A stretch of DNA of 64,000 nt from Acidovorax sp. sif1233. GTDB taxonomy: Bacteria; Pseudomonadota; Gammaproteobacteria; Burkholderiales; Burkholderiaceae_C. Where the stretch lies: the NCBI RefSeq assembly GCF_019218755.1, contig NZ_JAHUWZ010000001.1, positions 558,001 through 622,000 of the forward strand, given 5' to 3'. The notes beneath the pieces are model-generated. The model worked only from the letters and a program-made list of their open reading frames with translations. It did not search any database and was not told where the DNA came from. This document shows, one piece after another, positions 19,061-27,703 of this stretch. The position numbers and the translations under genes are program-made. Positions within the stretch are counted from its first letter, which is position 1, and each line of letters starts with the position of its first letter.

Positions 19061-21025
19061 GTGGGACCTTCATTCAACGAGCAGTTCGACCAGCACGGCG
19101 TCTGGCGGCGTGAGTTCGCCCAGCAACTCAAGCGGCTGGCCGAGTGGATGTCTTCGCACGAGCTCATGGACGCTGCCGTGCAGGAACGGCTGCACCGTCT
19201 GGAGGAGCAGGTTCGCAGCGACAAGGTCATGGTGGCGTTCGTTGCCGAGTTCTCGCGCGGCAAATCCGAGTTGATCAACGCGATCTTCTTTGCCGACTAT
19301 GGACGCCGCATCATGCCTGCGAGTGCGGGGCGCACCACCATGTGCCCCACGGAACTCGGCTACGACGCCAGCGTGGCGCCCAGCCTTCGGTTGCTGCCGA
19401 TTGAAACCCGCCTGCAGATGCAGAGCCTGGCCGAGTGGAGGGTCAAAACGGATCGCTGGCAGGAGATTCCTCTGGACGTCGGCAACGCAGACCAGATTGC
19501 CAAGGCGCTCGAGAAAGTCGCCGAAGTGCGCAAGGTCAGCCTGGACAACGCGCGCGCACTGGGCTTCTGGCACGATGACCTGACCGATGAGAACCCCGTG
19601 CCCGACGCCCAGGGGCTCGTGGAAGTGCCCATGTGGCGCCACGCCATCATCAATATTCCGCACCCCTTGCTCAAGCAGGGGCTGGTGATCCTCGATACCC
19701 CAGGGCTGAACGCCGTGGGCGCGGAGCCCGAACTCACGGTCAATCTCATCCCGCAGGCACATGCGGTCGTTTTCATCCTGAGTGCCGACACCGGCGTGAC
19801 CCGTTCCGACCTGTCCATCTGGCGCGAGCATCTGGCCATTTCAGCGGACAGCATGGATGCCCGGCTGGTGGTGTTGAACAAGATCGATACGCTGTGGGAC
19901 ACGCTCAACTCGGCCGAACAGGTGCAGGCGCAGATGGAGCGCCAGTGCAGCACTTCCGCGGAAATGCTGGGGGTTCCCCTGGAGAGGGTGGTCCCGGTGT
20001 CCGCGCAGAAAGGCCTGGTCGCCAAGATCACCGCCGACGATCTGCTGCTGGAAACCAGCGGACTGCCGGTGTTGGAAGAGGCTCTGGCCAAGGGCATCAT
20101 GGGCCGGCGTCAGTCGATTCTGCGGGCGGCGGTGGCCAATGGCGTCGCCAGCCTGCGCACTGAAACCTCCCGCGTCATCAATATCCGGCGCCGCGATCTC
20201 GACGACCAGATGGCCGAGTTGCGCAGCCTCCGTGGCAAGAACGCATCGGTGATCGAATCGATGCGCCACCGCGTCGAGCAGGAGCAGCGCGAATTCGACC
20301 TGAGCACGACCAAGATACAGGCGGTGCGCGCTGTTCACCTCAAGCTTCTCCGTGACGTGTTCCAGCAACTGGGCGCCAAGGCGCTCAAGGCGGAACTCTC
20401 TGAACTGGCGCAGACGCTGCAACAAAAGGGGCTCAAGCTGGGGGTCAAGAAAATTTATGTCCAGACCTTCGACAAACTGCGCGGCACGCTGGACAAGGCA
20501 CAGGCATCGGGCACCGAGATCCAGGCCATGCTGGGTGGAACGTTCAGGCAACTCAATGCCGAGTTCGGTTTTTCCCTTCAGGTGCCTTCAGCCCCCCAGC
20601 TGGAGCATTTCACGCACGATCTGAACCAGATCGAACAAAGCCATCTGCAGTACCTCGGCATGGGCAATGCGCTGAAGCTGGCACAGCCCGAGTTCGCGGA
20701 ACGCCTGGTGCGGGCCTTGGCCATGCGGCTGCGTACCGTGTACGAGTCCGCAGCGAACGATCTGGAACTGTGGAGCAAATCCGCCACCGCCCAGCTGGAT
20801 GCCCAATTGCGTGAACGTCGCCGCAGTTTTGCGCGCCGCATCGAAGCCGTCGATCGCATACAGCATGCGGCCAGTGGCTTGGTGGAGCGCATCGCGGAAA
20901 TAGAGTCGAGCGAGGACGAGCTGGTTCAGCTGGAGCACAGGCTGCAGGAACTGACCGCGAAGCTCATTGCCCTGCCGGGACTGGAATCCGCGACCACCGA
21001 CAGCAGCCATCCTGTCTCGGCATGA
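19061..21025 (+). CDS. dynamin-like GTPase
   Basis: This 654-residue protein starts at GTG 19061 with a GGGAG ribosome binding site (19052-19056). The GTPase domain has G1 AEFSRGKS (about residues 62-69; most bacterial dynamins have GEFSRGKS), G2-like Thr in GRTTMCPTELGY, G3 LDTPGLN and G4 LNKID. After that come long helices and coiled coil (RDLDDQMAELRSLRGKNASVIESMRHRVEQE) and a second helical region near the C-terminus (SSEDELVQLEHRLQELTAKL). The layout fits bacterial dynamin-like proteins that remodel or tether membranes. Its ATGA overlap with mutY shows one transcript. Confidence 0.85.
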   Translation: MGPSFNEQFDQHGVWRREFAQQLKRLAEWMSSHELMDAAVQERLHRLEEQVRSDKVMVAFVAEFSRGKSELINAIFFADYGRRIMPASAGRTTMCPTELGYDASVAPSLRLLPIETRLQMQSLAEWRVKTDRWQEIPLDVGNADQIAKALEKVAEVRKVSLDNARALGFWHDDLTDENPVPDAQGLVEVPMWRHAIINIPHPLLKQGLVILDTPGLNAVGAEPELTVNLIPQAHAVVFILSADTGVTRSDLSIWREHLAISADSMDARLVVLNKIDTLWDTLNSAEQVQAQMERQCSTSAEMLGVPLERVVPVSAQKGLVAKITADDLLLETSGLPVLEEALAKGIMGRRQSILRAAVANGVASLRTETSRVINIRRRDLDDQMAELRSLRGKNASVIESMRHRVEQEQREFDLSTTKIQAVRAVHLKLLRDVFQQLGAKALKAELSELAQTLQQKGLKLGVKKIYVQTFDKLRGTLDKAQASGTEIQAMLGGTFRQLNAEFGFSLQVPSAPQLEHFTHDLNQIEQSHLQYLGMGNALKLAQPEFAERLVRALAMRLRTVYESAANDLELWSKSATAQLDAQLRERRRSFARRIEAVDRIQHAASGLVERIAEIESSEDELVQLEHRLQELTAKLIALPGLESATTDSSHPVSA

Positions 21026-22092
21026 GCGCCACAGAGCACGGGAGCGTGGCGGAGCGCGTGGTCGCGTGGCAGTCGACGCACGGGCGCAACCATCTGCCCT
21101 GGCAGCAAACACGTGATCCGTATAGGGTCTGGCTGTCGGAAATCATGCTGCAGCAAACCCAGGTTGCCACGGTTCTCGACTACTACGCGCGCTTTCTTGC
21201 GCGTTTCCCCGATGTGAGGGCGCTGGCGCAGGCCGGGCAGGACGAAGTGATGGGGCTGTGGAGCGGGCTGGGCTACTACGCCCGTGCCCGCAACCTGCAT
21301 CGCTGCGCCCAGCAGGTGGTCGCCGAACATGGGGGCGTATTTCCCGACACTGCCGCGGTGCTGGCGACTTTGCCGGGGATTGGCCGGTCCACGGCGGGAG
21401 CGATCGCAGCCTTCTGTTTTTCTGAGCGAGTCCCCATTCTGGATGCCAATGTCCGCAGGGTGCTCACGCGCCTGCTGGGGTTCGACAAGGACCTGGCGTC
21501 GGCAGGAAATGAACGTCTGTTGTGGGAGGAGGCGCAGGCACTGCTCCCCAGGAAAAATCTGCATGCTGCCATGCCCCGCTACACGCAGGGGCTCATGGAT
21601 CTGGGCGCCTCGGTCTGTACTCCAAAAATGCCGCGCTGCGGGCAGTGCCCCCTGGCAAGCGGCTGCGCAGCGTCCAGGGCCGGCGACGCGGAGCGTTATC
21701 CCGTCAAGACGCGCAGGCTGGTGCGCCGTTCAGAATCCTGGCAACTGCTCGTGCTTCGAAATCCCGGGGGCCGGGTTTGGTTGCAGCGTCGTCCGGCGGC
21801 TGGCATCTGGGCGGGAATGCACTGCGTTCCGGTATTTGCCGACGGTGCCTCTCTCATGGGCTGTGTCGCGTCTTTGGGCGATGCGTCCCGCATTTCCTGC
21901 AATGAGCTGCAGCCGTTTCTTCACGTGCTGACGCACAGGGATCTGCATCTTCATCCCGTTCTGGTCGCGGGGGACATTGCAGAGCGTCCCACGGAAGACG
22001 GCGGGTGGTTTGGTGCCGACGAATGGCACTCCATCGGCCTGCCGGCGCCTATCCGCAAGCTGCTTGATTCGACGCAGGCGCAGCTTTGGTGA
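21022..22092 (+). CDS. mutY: A/G-specific adenine DNA glycosylase
   Basis: This 356-residue enzyme removes adenine opposite 8-oxoguanine. It has WLSEIMLQQTQVATVLDYY (catalytic Glu), the helix-hairpin-helix LPGIGRSTAGAIAAF with ILDANVRRVLTRL, and the Fe-S loop CTPKMPRCGQCPLASGC (C-x6-C-x2-C-x5-C). A C-terminal NUDIX-like domain (LVLRNPGGRVWLQRRPAAGIWAGMH) follows. Its start overlaps the stop of the GTPase gene (ATGA). Confidence 0.97.
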   Translation: MSATEHGSVAERVVAWQSTHGRNHLPWQQTRDPYRVWLSEIMLQQTQVATVLDYYARFLARFPDVRALAQAGQDEVMGLWSGLGYYARARNLHRCAQQVVAEHGGVFPDTAAVLATLPGIGRSTAGAIAAFCFSERVPILDANVRRVLTRLLGFDKDLASAGNERLLWEEAQALLPRKNLHAAMPRYTQGLMDLGASVCTPKMPRCGQCPLASGCAASRAGDAERYPVKTRRLVRRSESWQLLVLRNPGGRVWLQRRPAAGIWAGMHCVPVFADGASLMGCVASLGDASRISCNELQPFLHVLTHRDLHLHPVLVAGDIAERPTEDGGWFGADEWHSIGLPAPIRKLLDSTQAQLW

Positions 22093-22122
22093 TGGGGGTG
22101 GGGGTGTGCGCGGTACCGCGCC

Positions 22123-22986
22123 TTACCGCCCATCCAGTTCCCGGTGCCTCTTCAGTGCGGTCCAGCGGCTGTTCAGAACCTCGGCGAGGCGCTCCACCAG
22201 ATAGACCGAGCGGTGCTGGCCACCGGTGCAGCCTATGGCCACGGTAACGTAGCTGCGGTGGTTGCGGTCAAGCATTTCCAGCCAGTGCGCAAGGAACTGC
22301 TCGATGTGCGCCTGCATCAACGAGACGTCGGGCTGCTGGCGCAGGAAGTGGGCAACAGGCTCGTCCAGCCCGGTCAGATCACGCAATGAGGGCTCATAGT
22401 GCGGATTGGGCAGCATCCGAACATCGAAGACGTAGTCCGCGTCCATCGGTATGCCGCGCTTGAACGCAAAGGATTGAAACACCAGGGTCATCTGCCCCCG
22501 GGCCGTGACGATCAAGCTCTTGACGTAGCTTTGCAGTTGCGAGGCCCGTATCGTGCTCGTGTCGATCACATGCGACTGCTCTCGTAGCTCGGCCAGCAGC
22601 TCGCGCTCCAGTTCGATGATCTGCACCAGCGCCTTGCGCCCCTGCTGGAGGTCGTCGTGCGACAGTGGGTGGCGTCGCCGTGTTTCCGAAAAGCGCCGCA
22701 CCAGGGTGTCGATCGTTGCATCCAGAAAAATGGATTGCACCAGCACACCCTGGCTCCTGAGCCTATGGAGCTCCTGCGGCACCTGGTGCAAGGATGTGGC
22801 GCTGCGGACGTCCATTGCGATGGCAACGCGGTTCCCGTGGTGGCGGTGCTCCAGTGCCACGAAGGCAGGCAACAGTTCGGGCGGCAGGTTGTCCACGCAG
22901 TAGTACCCAGCGTCTTCCAGGGCATGCAGCGCCACGGATTTTCCGGAGCCCGACATGCCGGTGATGAGGACGATTTCGAGCGCCAT
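22123..22986 (-). CDS. rapZ: RNase adapter RapZ (P-loop ATPase)
   Basis: This is a 287-residue protein with Walker [30 protein letters not shown]. The C-terminal segment [23 protein letters not shown] is diagnostic of the RapZ/YvcJ family, which in enterobacteria controls glmS through small RNA processing. [13 protein letters not shown] and [27 protein letters not shown] are further family blocks. Its start shares a base with the recN stop (TGATG), so the two are coupled. Confidence 0.95.
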   Translation of the reverse strand: MALEIVLITGMSGSGKSVALHALEDAGYYCVDNLPPELLPAFVALEHRHHGNRVAIAMDVRSATSLHQVPQELHRLRSQGVLVQSIFLDATIDTLVRRFSETRRRHPLSHDDLQQGRKALVQIIELERELLAELREQSHVIDTSTIRASQLQSYVKSLIVTARGQMTLVFQSFAFKRGIPMDADYVFDVRMLPNPHYEPSLRDLTGLDEPVAHFLRQQPDVSLMQAHIEQFLAHWLEMLDRNHRSYVTVAIGCTGGQHRSVYLVERLAEVLNSRWTALKRHRELDGR

Positions 22987-24656
22987 CAGCCGTTTCCTTC
23001 CGAAGTTGCGGCAGCGATATCCAGCATTTCCCGTGCGTGGGCGAGTGTCGTGCCCGTGGAGCGTTCCCCTCCCAGCATGCGGGCGATCTCCGCGACACGT
23101 TGCTCCTCCTGAACCGCCAGGACGGTGCTGGTGGTGCCTTGTGGGCTCTTGCGCTTGGAAACCTTCAGGTGATGGTGGGCGCAGGCTGCCACCTGGGGCA
23201 GATGGGTGACTGCGAGCACCTGCCGGTTGCTGCCCAGTTGCTGCATGAGGCGTCCCACGGTTTCGGCCACCGCACCGCCGACACCGGAGTCCACTTCGTC
23301 AAAGATGAGCGTGGGCGCCATGCCCAATTCGCTGGTCGTCACCGAGATGGCAAGGGAGATGCGCGACAGCTCGCCCCCCGACGCCACTTTGCCGATGGGT
23401 TTGGGGGTCATGCCGGGATGGCCGGCCACGAGGAAGACGACGTCGTCGATGCCATGGGCTGAAGGCTCCTGCGCTTTGGTGACGGACACCTCGAATTTCC
23501 CTCCTTCCATGCCAAGGCCCTGCATGGCCAGCGTGATGGCCTGGGACAGCCGGGGAGCCGCCTTTGCGCGGCCCAGTGACAGAGACCGCGCCGATGCCTG
23601 GTAGGCCTTGGCGCTGGAGGCTTCCGCGACCTGCAGCTGCTCCAGATCGGTGGCCGCATCCAGGCGGCGCATGTCTTCCTTCCAGCCTGCGAGCAGGGCA
23701 GGCAGCTCTGCGGGAGTGCGCTTGTACCTGCGCGCCAGAGTCATCCAGAGCGATATGCGCGCGTCGAGTTCTGCCAGGCGCTGTGGGTCGATCTCCGCAT
23801 GCCTCAGGTACAGCTGCAGCGAGTGCACGACATCGCTCGCCTGCGCGAGGCTGGAGGAGAGGATGTCCGCAAGATTGGCGAACTCGGGCTCAATATGTTC
23901 CTGGCTTTGCAGGAGGGCGTGCGCGCGCGCGAGCCCGGCGAGCGCCCCGGCCTCGTCGTCCTGCAGGGTCTGGATCGCGCCCTCCGCGCCTTCCAGCAGG
24001 GCCTGCGCGTGCGAGAGGCGCTTGTGCTGGGCGTCGAGCTCTTCCCATTCGCCATTGGCGGGGGCCAGCTTGTCCACCTCGCTGATCTGCCACTGCAGGC
24101 GCTCACGTTCCTGCTGCAGCGTGGCCTGCGCCTGGCGCGCCTGTTGCAGGGCCTTCTGGTCCGCACGCCATTGGGCCCAGCGTGCGGTGGTCTCTGCGGT
24201 GCGCACTCCTGCAAATGCGTCGAGCAGCCCGCGCACGGAGTCAGGCCGCGTGAGGCTCTGCCACGCATGCTGGCCATGAATGTCCAGGAGGCTGTCGCCC
24301 AGCGTCCGCAGTTGCGCCGCAGTGGCGGGCGTTCCATTGATCCATGCCCGGCTTTTACCCTGCGCGTCCACGGTGCGGCGCAAGAGCAGCAGGTCATCGA
24401 TGTCGAAGCCCGCTTCCTCCAGCCAGGGGTGAACATGGGCCGGGCAATCGAATTCCGCACACAGGTCGGCCTTGCTTGCGCCCTCGCGAACCACGCCCGC
24501 ATCCGAACGGGAGCCCAGCACCAATTGCAGGGCATCAATCAGGATCGACTTGCCGGCGCCGGTTTCTCCGGTCAGCACGGTGAAGCCGGAGCCCAGTTCA
24601 AGCTCCAGCGCCTGAACGATCACAAAATCACGCAGGGTGATCCGCCTGAGCGCCAT
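22986..24656 (-). CDS. recN: DNA repair protein RecN
   Basis: This is a 556-residue SMC-like ATPase of double-strand break repair. Walker A is [22 protein letters not shown], the signature is [15 protein letters not shown], and Walker B is [19 protein letters not shown] coiled-coil middle lies between them. The start at ATG 24656 gives [17 protein letters not shown], the standard N-terminus. It is between nadK (2 bases apart) and rapZ. Confidence 0.97.
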   Translation of the reverse strand: MALRRITLRDFVIVQALELELGSGFTVLTGETGAGKSILIDALQLVLGSRSDAGVVREGASKADLCAEFDCPAHVHPWLEEAGFDIDDLLLLRRTVDAQGKSRAWINGTPATAAQLRTLGDSLLDIHGQHAWQSLTRPDSVRGLLDAFAGVRTAETTARWAQWRADQKALQQARQAQATLQQERERLQWQISEVDKLAPANGEWEELDAQHKRLSHAQALLEGAEGAIQTLQDDEAGALAGLARAHALLQSQEHIEPEFANLADILSSSLAQASDVVHSLQLYLRHAEIDPQRLAELDARISLWMTLARRYKRTPAELPALLAGWKEDMRRLDAATDLEQLQVAEASSAKAYQASARSLSLGRAKAAPRLSQAITLAMQGLGMEGGKFEVSVTKAQEPSAHGIDDVVFLVAGHPGMTPKPIGKVASGGELSRISLAISVTTSELGMAPTLIFDEVDSGVGGAVAETVGRLMQQLGSNRQVLAVTHLPQVAACAHHHLKVSKRKSPQGTTSTVLAVQEEQRVAEIARMLGGERSTGTTLAHAREMLDIAAATSEGNG

Positions 24657-24658
24657 GG

Positions 24659-25555
24659 TCAGGAACCTCCTTCGTTCCAACGTAGTTTCTTGCGCAGCGT
24701 GGCAAAGTAGTTCCAGCCCAGGGGGTGAAGGAACCGCACGCAGTGCTCCGACCGTTTGACCAGGATGCGGTCCCCGTGCAGCAGAGAGGCCAGGGACTGC
24801 ATGTCGAAATTGGCGCTGACATCCCTTCCGCTGACCACCTCGACCGCCACTTCGGTGGCATCCGACAGGACGATGGGGCGGTTGGACAGCGTGTGGGGGG
24901 CAATGGGCACGAGCACCCATCCTGGAATGGAGGGGTGCAGCATCGGCCCGCCGGCGGAAAGCGAGTAGGCCGTGGACCCCGTCGGCGAAGCAATGATGAG
25001 GCCGTCTGCGCGCTGGTTCGCCACCAGGCGGCCGCCCACCTCGACACGCAGCTCCACCATGCCCGACGTGGCGCCTCGGTTCACCACCACATCGTTCATC
25101 GCGAGGGCCTCAAAGACAATCCGCTCATCCCGCACCACCGTGGCGTGCATGAGCGGCCGCAGGTCTTCCTCGTACTCGCCCTGCAGCATGGGCAGCAGGG
25201 TGGCTTGGTACGTGTCAAACGGAATGTCCGTGATGAAGCCCAGGCGCCCCTGGTTGATGCCGATCAGGGGGGTGCCAAACCGGGCGAGCCTGCGGCCTAT
25301 GCCGAGCATGGTGCCATCGCCTCCGACCACGAGGCCCAGGTCGCACTGGCTGCCTATCTGGTCTACATTCAAGGCTGGGTAGTGTGTCAGCCCGGTGTTG
25401 CTGGCGGTTTCAGCCTCCAGCATCACTTCACAGCCTTGGCGCTCCAGAAAATGGGCGATGTCTTCCAAGGCTTGGCGAGAGCTGTCGCCCATGGAGCCTG
25501 CCGATGAAGCCTGGTACTTGCCGATGAGCGCAACATGGCGGAAATTGGACGTCAT
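24659..25555 (-). CDS. nadK: NAD kinase
   Basis: This 298-residue enzyme phosphorylates NAD to NADP. It has the GGDGT motif in [18 protein letters not shown], the NE/D-like [10 protein letters not shown], the substrate loop [20 protein letters not shown] and the ending [17 protein letters not shown] typical of proteobacterial NadK. The hrcA-nadK-recN divergent order is common in betaproteobacteria; only 28 bases separate nadK and hrcA, so their promoters must overlap. Confidence 0.97.
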   Translation of the reverse strand: MTSNFRHVALIGKYQASSAGSMGDSSRQALEDIAHFLERQGCEVMLEAETASNTGLTHYPALNVDQIGSQCDLGLVVGGDGTMLGIGRRLARFGTPLIGINQGRLGFITDIPFDTYQATLLPMLQGEYEEDLRPLMHATVVRDERIVFEALAMNDVVVNRGATSGMVELRVEVGGRLVANQRADGLIIASPTGSTAYSLSAGGPMLHPSIPGWVLVPIAPHTLSNRPIVLSDATEVAVEVVSGRDVSANFDMQSLASLLHGDRILVKRSEHCVRFLHPLGWNYFATLRKKLRWNEGGS

Positions 25556-25583
25556 CGCGAAATTACATCATTAAAATCATTCC

Positions 25584-26588
25584 ATGCTCGATGACCGTGC
25601 CAAGTTGTTGCTCAAAGCGCTGGTCGAGCGCTATATCGCCGATGGCCAGCCCGTTGGATCGAGGACCTTGTCGCGCGCGTCGGGGCTCGATCTCTCGCCA
25701 GCCACCATCCGCAATGTCATGGCGGATCTGGAGGAACTGGGGCTGATTGCAAGCCCCCACACTTCGGCAGGCCGCATTCCCACGGCACGTGGCTACCGGC
25801 TCTTTGTAGACACCATGCTGACGGTGCAAAGGGATCCGCTGACACCTCCACAGCTTGCGCCGGAGCAGCCCCAGAAGGTGATTGCGAACGCGGCGCAGTT
25901 GTTGTCAAACCTCTCGCAGTTCGTCGGGGTGGTCATGGCGCCACGGCGCACTTCGGTATTTCGCCACATCGAATTCCTGCGGCTTTCCGAGCGCCGGTTT
26001 CTGGTCATCATCGTTTCTCCCGAGGGGGACGTTCAGAACCGCGTCATCTTCACCGAGGCGGACTACTCGCAATCGCAGCTCGTTGAAGCCTCCAACTTCC
26101 TCAACGCGCACTATGCGGGTCTCGCGATGGAGCAGGTGCGCGAGCGCCTGAAGTCCGAAGTGGATGTGCTGCGCGGCGAGATCGCCTCCCTCATGCAGGC
26201 GGCCGTCAACGTGGGTTCCGAGGCCCTGTCGGAGGCGCAGGACGAGGTTGTTATTTCGGGCGAGCGCAACCTGCTGGCTGTCAGCGATTTTTCCAGCGAC
26301 ATGGGAAACCTGCGGCGGGCCTTCGATCTGTTCGAGCAAAAGACCCAGATACTGCGGTTGCTGGATATCTCCAGCCAAGCGGAAGGTGTGCGCATCTACA
26401 TCGGCGGCGAAAGCCATGTGGTGCCATTTGAAGAGCTGTCCATTGTCAGTTCGCCGTACGAAGTGGACGGCAAGGTCGTGGGCACGCTGGGTGTGATCGG
26501 CCCTACGCGCATGCCCTATGACCGGATGATCCAGATCGTGGACATCACGTCCAAGCTCGTGTCCAACGCACTCAGCCATCGCAAGTAA
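25584..26588 (+). CDS. hrcA: heat-inducible transcription repressor HrcA
   Basis: This is a 334-residue repressor of chaperone operons. The N-terminal winged helix contains [71 protein letters not shown]. The C-terminal domain has [45 protein letters not shown]. It binds the CIRCE element (TTAGCACTC-N9-GAGTGCTAA), and I see no CIRCE copy in the window. It is divergent from nadK. Confidence 0.97.
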   Translation: MLDDRAKLLLKALVERYIADGQPVGSRTLSRASGLDLSPATIRNVMADLEELGLIASPHTSAGRIPTARGYRLFVDTMLTVQRDPLTPPQLAPEQPQKVIANAAQLLSNLSQFVGVVMAPRRTSVFRHIEFLRLSERRFLVIIVSPEGDVQNRVIFTEADYSQSQLVEASNFLNAHYAGLAMEQVRERLKSEVDVLRGEIASLMQAAVNVGSEALSEAQDEVVISGERNLLAVSDFSSDMGNLRRAFDLFEQKTQILRLLDISSQAEGVRIYIGGESHVVPFEELSIVSSPYEVDGKVVGTLGVIGPTRMPYDRMIQIVDITSKLVSNALSHRK

Positions 26589-26639
26589 AGCCCCTACAAT
26601 ACGGCGCTTGCCCCGTTGTATGGCGCAGGAGCATGGCTT

Positions 26640-26716
26640 GGGGCGTTAGCTCAGTTGGTTAGAGCAGAGGACTCATAATCCTTTGGTCGTTGGTTCAAGT
26701 CCAACACGCCCTACCA
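26640..26716 (+). tRNA. tRNA with anticodon CAT, probably tRNA-Ile2
   Basis: It is a 77-base cloverleaf with encoded CCA. The acceptor GGGGCGT pairs with ACGCCCT (one G-T pair at the end), and the anticodon stem is GAGGA/TCCTT with loop CTCATAA. The variable and T region TGGTC-GTTGG-TTCAAGT-CCAAC resembles the Ile2 tRNA, whose C34 is changed to lysidine by TilS, more than elongator Met tRNA. It is not an initiator, because it lacks the GGG/CCC anticodon stem. Confidence 0.8.
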
Positions 26717-26906
26717 CCCGTCGTTCGCACGGGCGATCATCGCGATTGCAGCCATTTTTCTTGTCGCAGTGCAGTCCTTTTCTCTTTGGAGTCTCTGGAG
26801 TGCATTACAATCCTGGCTTGCGTTGAGTTGAGTGTCTGATTGAGTTTGCCTTCAAGGCAGGAACAAGCAGAAAAATCTGATTTCAAGGGTCGCCAAGAAA
26901 TTATGC

Positions 26907-26912
26907 TATAAT
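26907..26912 (+). promoter_or_regulatory. -10 element for tRNA-Arg
   Basis: A perfect TATAAT lies 11 bases before the tRNA-Arg gene, in an AT-rich patch. A -35 match at the usual spacing is poor (CAAGGG or TCAAGG), so the call rests on the -10 and its position. Confidence 0.5.
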
Positions 26913-26922
26913 TCAAAGCTTA

Positions 26923-26999
26923 GCGGCTGTAGCTCAGCTGGATAGAGTACTTGGCTACGAACCAAGGGGTCGTGGGTTCGATTCCTGCCAGCCGCACCA
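26923..26999 (+). tRNA. tRNA-Arg (anticodon ACG)
   Basis: It is a 77-base cloverleaf. The acceptor GCGGCTG pairs with CAGCCGC, then A and encoded CCA. The anticodon stem is CTTGG/CCAAG with loop CTACGAA, giving anticodon ACG (read as inosine after TadA editing). The T arm is GTGGG-TTCGATT-CCTGC. It has its own -10 and is followed by a strong terminator. Confidence 0.96.
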
Positions 27000-27005
27000 A
27001 TGTTT

Positions 27006-27037
27006 AAAGCCTGCAATCGAAAGATTGCAGGCTTTTT
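27006..27037 (+). terminator. terminator after tRNA-Arg
   Basis: AAAGCCTGCAATC (27006-27018), a GAAA tetraloop and GATTGCAGGC followed by five T form a textbook factor-independent terminator. It ends the tRNA-Arg transcript before greB. Confidence 0.9.
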
Positions 27038-27078
27038 CATTTGTCCAGAGCGCTTTGCGCTGATCGGGAGATGTGGCT

Positions 27079-27636
27079 ATGAGCAAGGCTTTTACCAAAG
27101 AAACCGACGGTGGCGACGAAGATGAATTGGCGCTGCCTCCGCTGCCTGCGGGTGGCAAGAACTACATCACTCCCGCTGGCTATGCCCGCCTGCGGGATGA
27201 GCTGCTTGACCTGATCGACAACGAGCGTCCCAAGATCGTGGACGTCGTGCATTGGGCCGCCAGCAACGGCGATCGCTCCGAAAACGGCGACTACCTGTAT
27301 GGCAAGAAGCGTTTGCGCGAAATCGACCGGCGCATCCGGTTCCTGACCCAGCGGCTGGAAATTGCTGAAGTGGTGGACCCCAGCCTTCACGCTGGAAGTG
27401 ACCAGGTGTTTTTCGGGGCCACGGTGACCTATGTGGATGATGGGGCCGTGGAGCGCACCATCACCATCATGGGCATCGATGAGGCGGACAGCCACGAGTC
27501 GCAGGTGAGCTGGATTTCTCCGGTCGCCCGCGCATTGCTCAAGGCCCGTGTCGGTGATGAGGTGCAACTGCCCACGCCGGGCGGTGTCCGCAATCTGGAG
27601 GTGGTGGCGGTGAGATACCCGCCGCGAGCCGGGTAG
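27079..27636 (+). CDS. greB: transcription elongation factor GreB
   Basis: This 185-residue protein rescues backtracked RNA polymerase by stimulating transcript cleavage. The N-terminal coiled coil carries the tip acidic pair in SNGDRSENGDYLYGKKRLREIDRRIRFL, and the C-terminal FKBP-like part has DEADSHESQVSWISPVARALLKARVGDEV. The YGKKRLREIDRR pattern points to GreB rather than GreA. ATG 27079 has GGGAG 9 bases upstream; a GTG (27073) also lies in frame. Confidence 0.92.
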   Translation: MSKAFTKETDGGDEDELALPPLPAGGKNYITPAGYARLRDELLDLIDNERPKIVDVVHWAASNGDRSENGDYLYGKKRLREIDRRIRFLTQRLEIAEVVDPSLHAGSDQVFFGATVTYVDDGAVERTITIMGIDEADSHESQVSWISPVARALLKARVGDEVQLPTPGGVRNLEVVAVRYPPRAG

Positions 27637-27703
27637 CAGCCAACCGCGCAGCAACTCAGCCGAAGCCGAGTGGCTGGTGGGGCCTCCAGGCCAGCTGGAT
27701 TTC

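Noticed and set aside
25556-25583. Possible CIRCE element between nadK and hrcA
   Set aside because: The 28 bases contain no TTAGCACTC or GAGTGCTAA; hrcA is not visibly self-regulated by CIRCE here.
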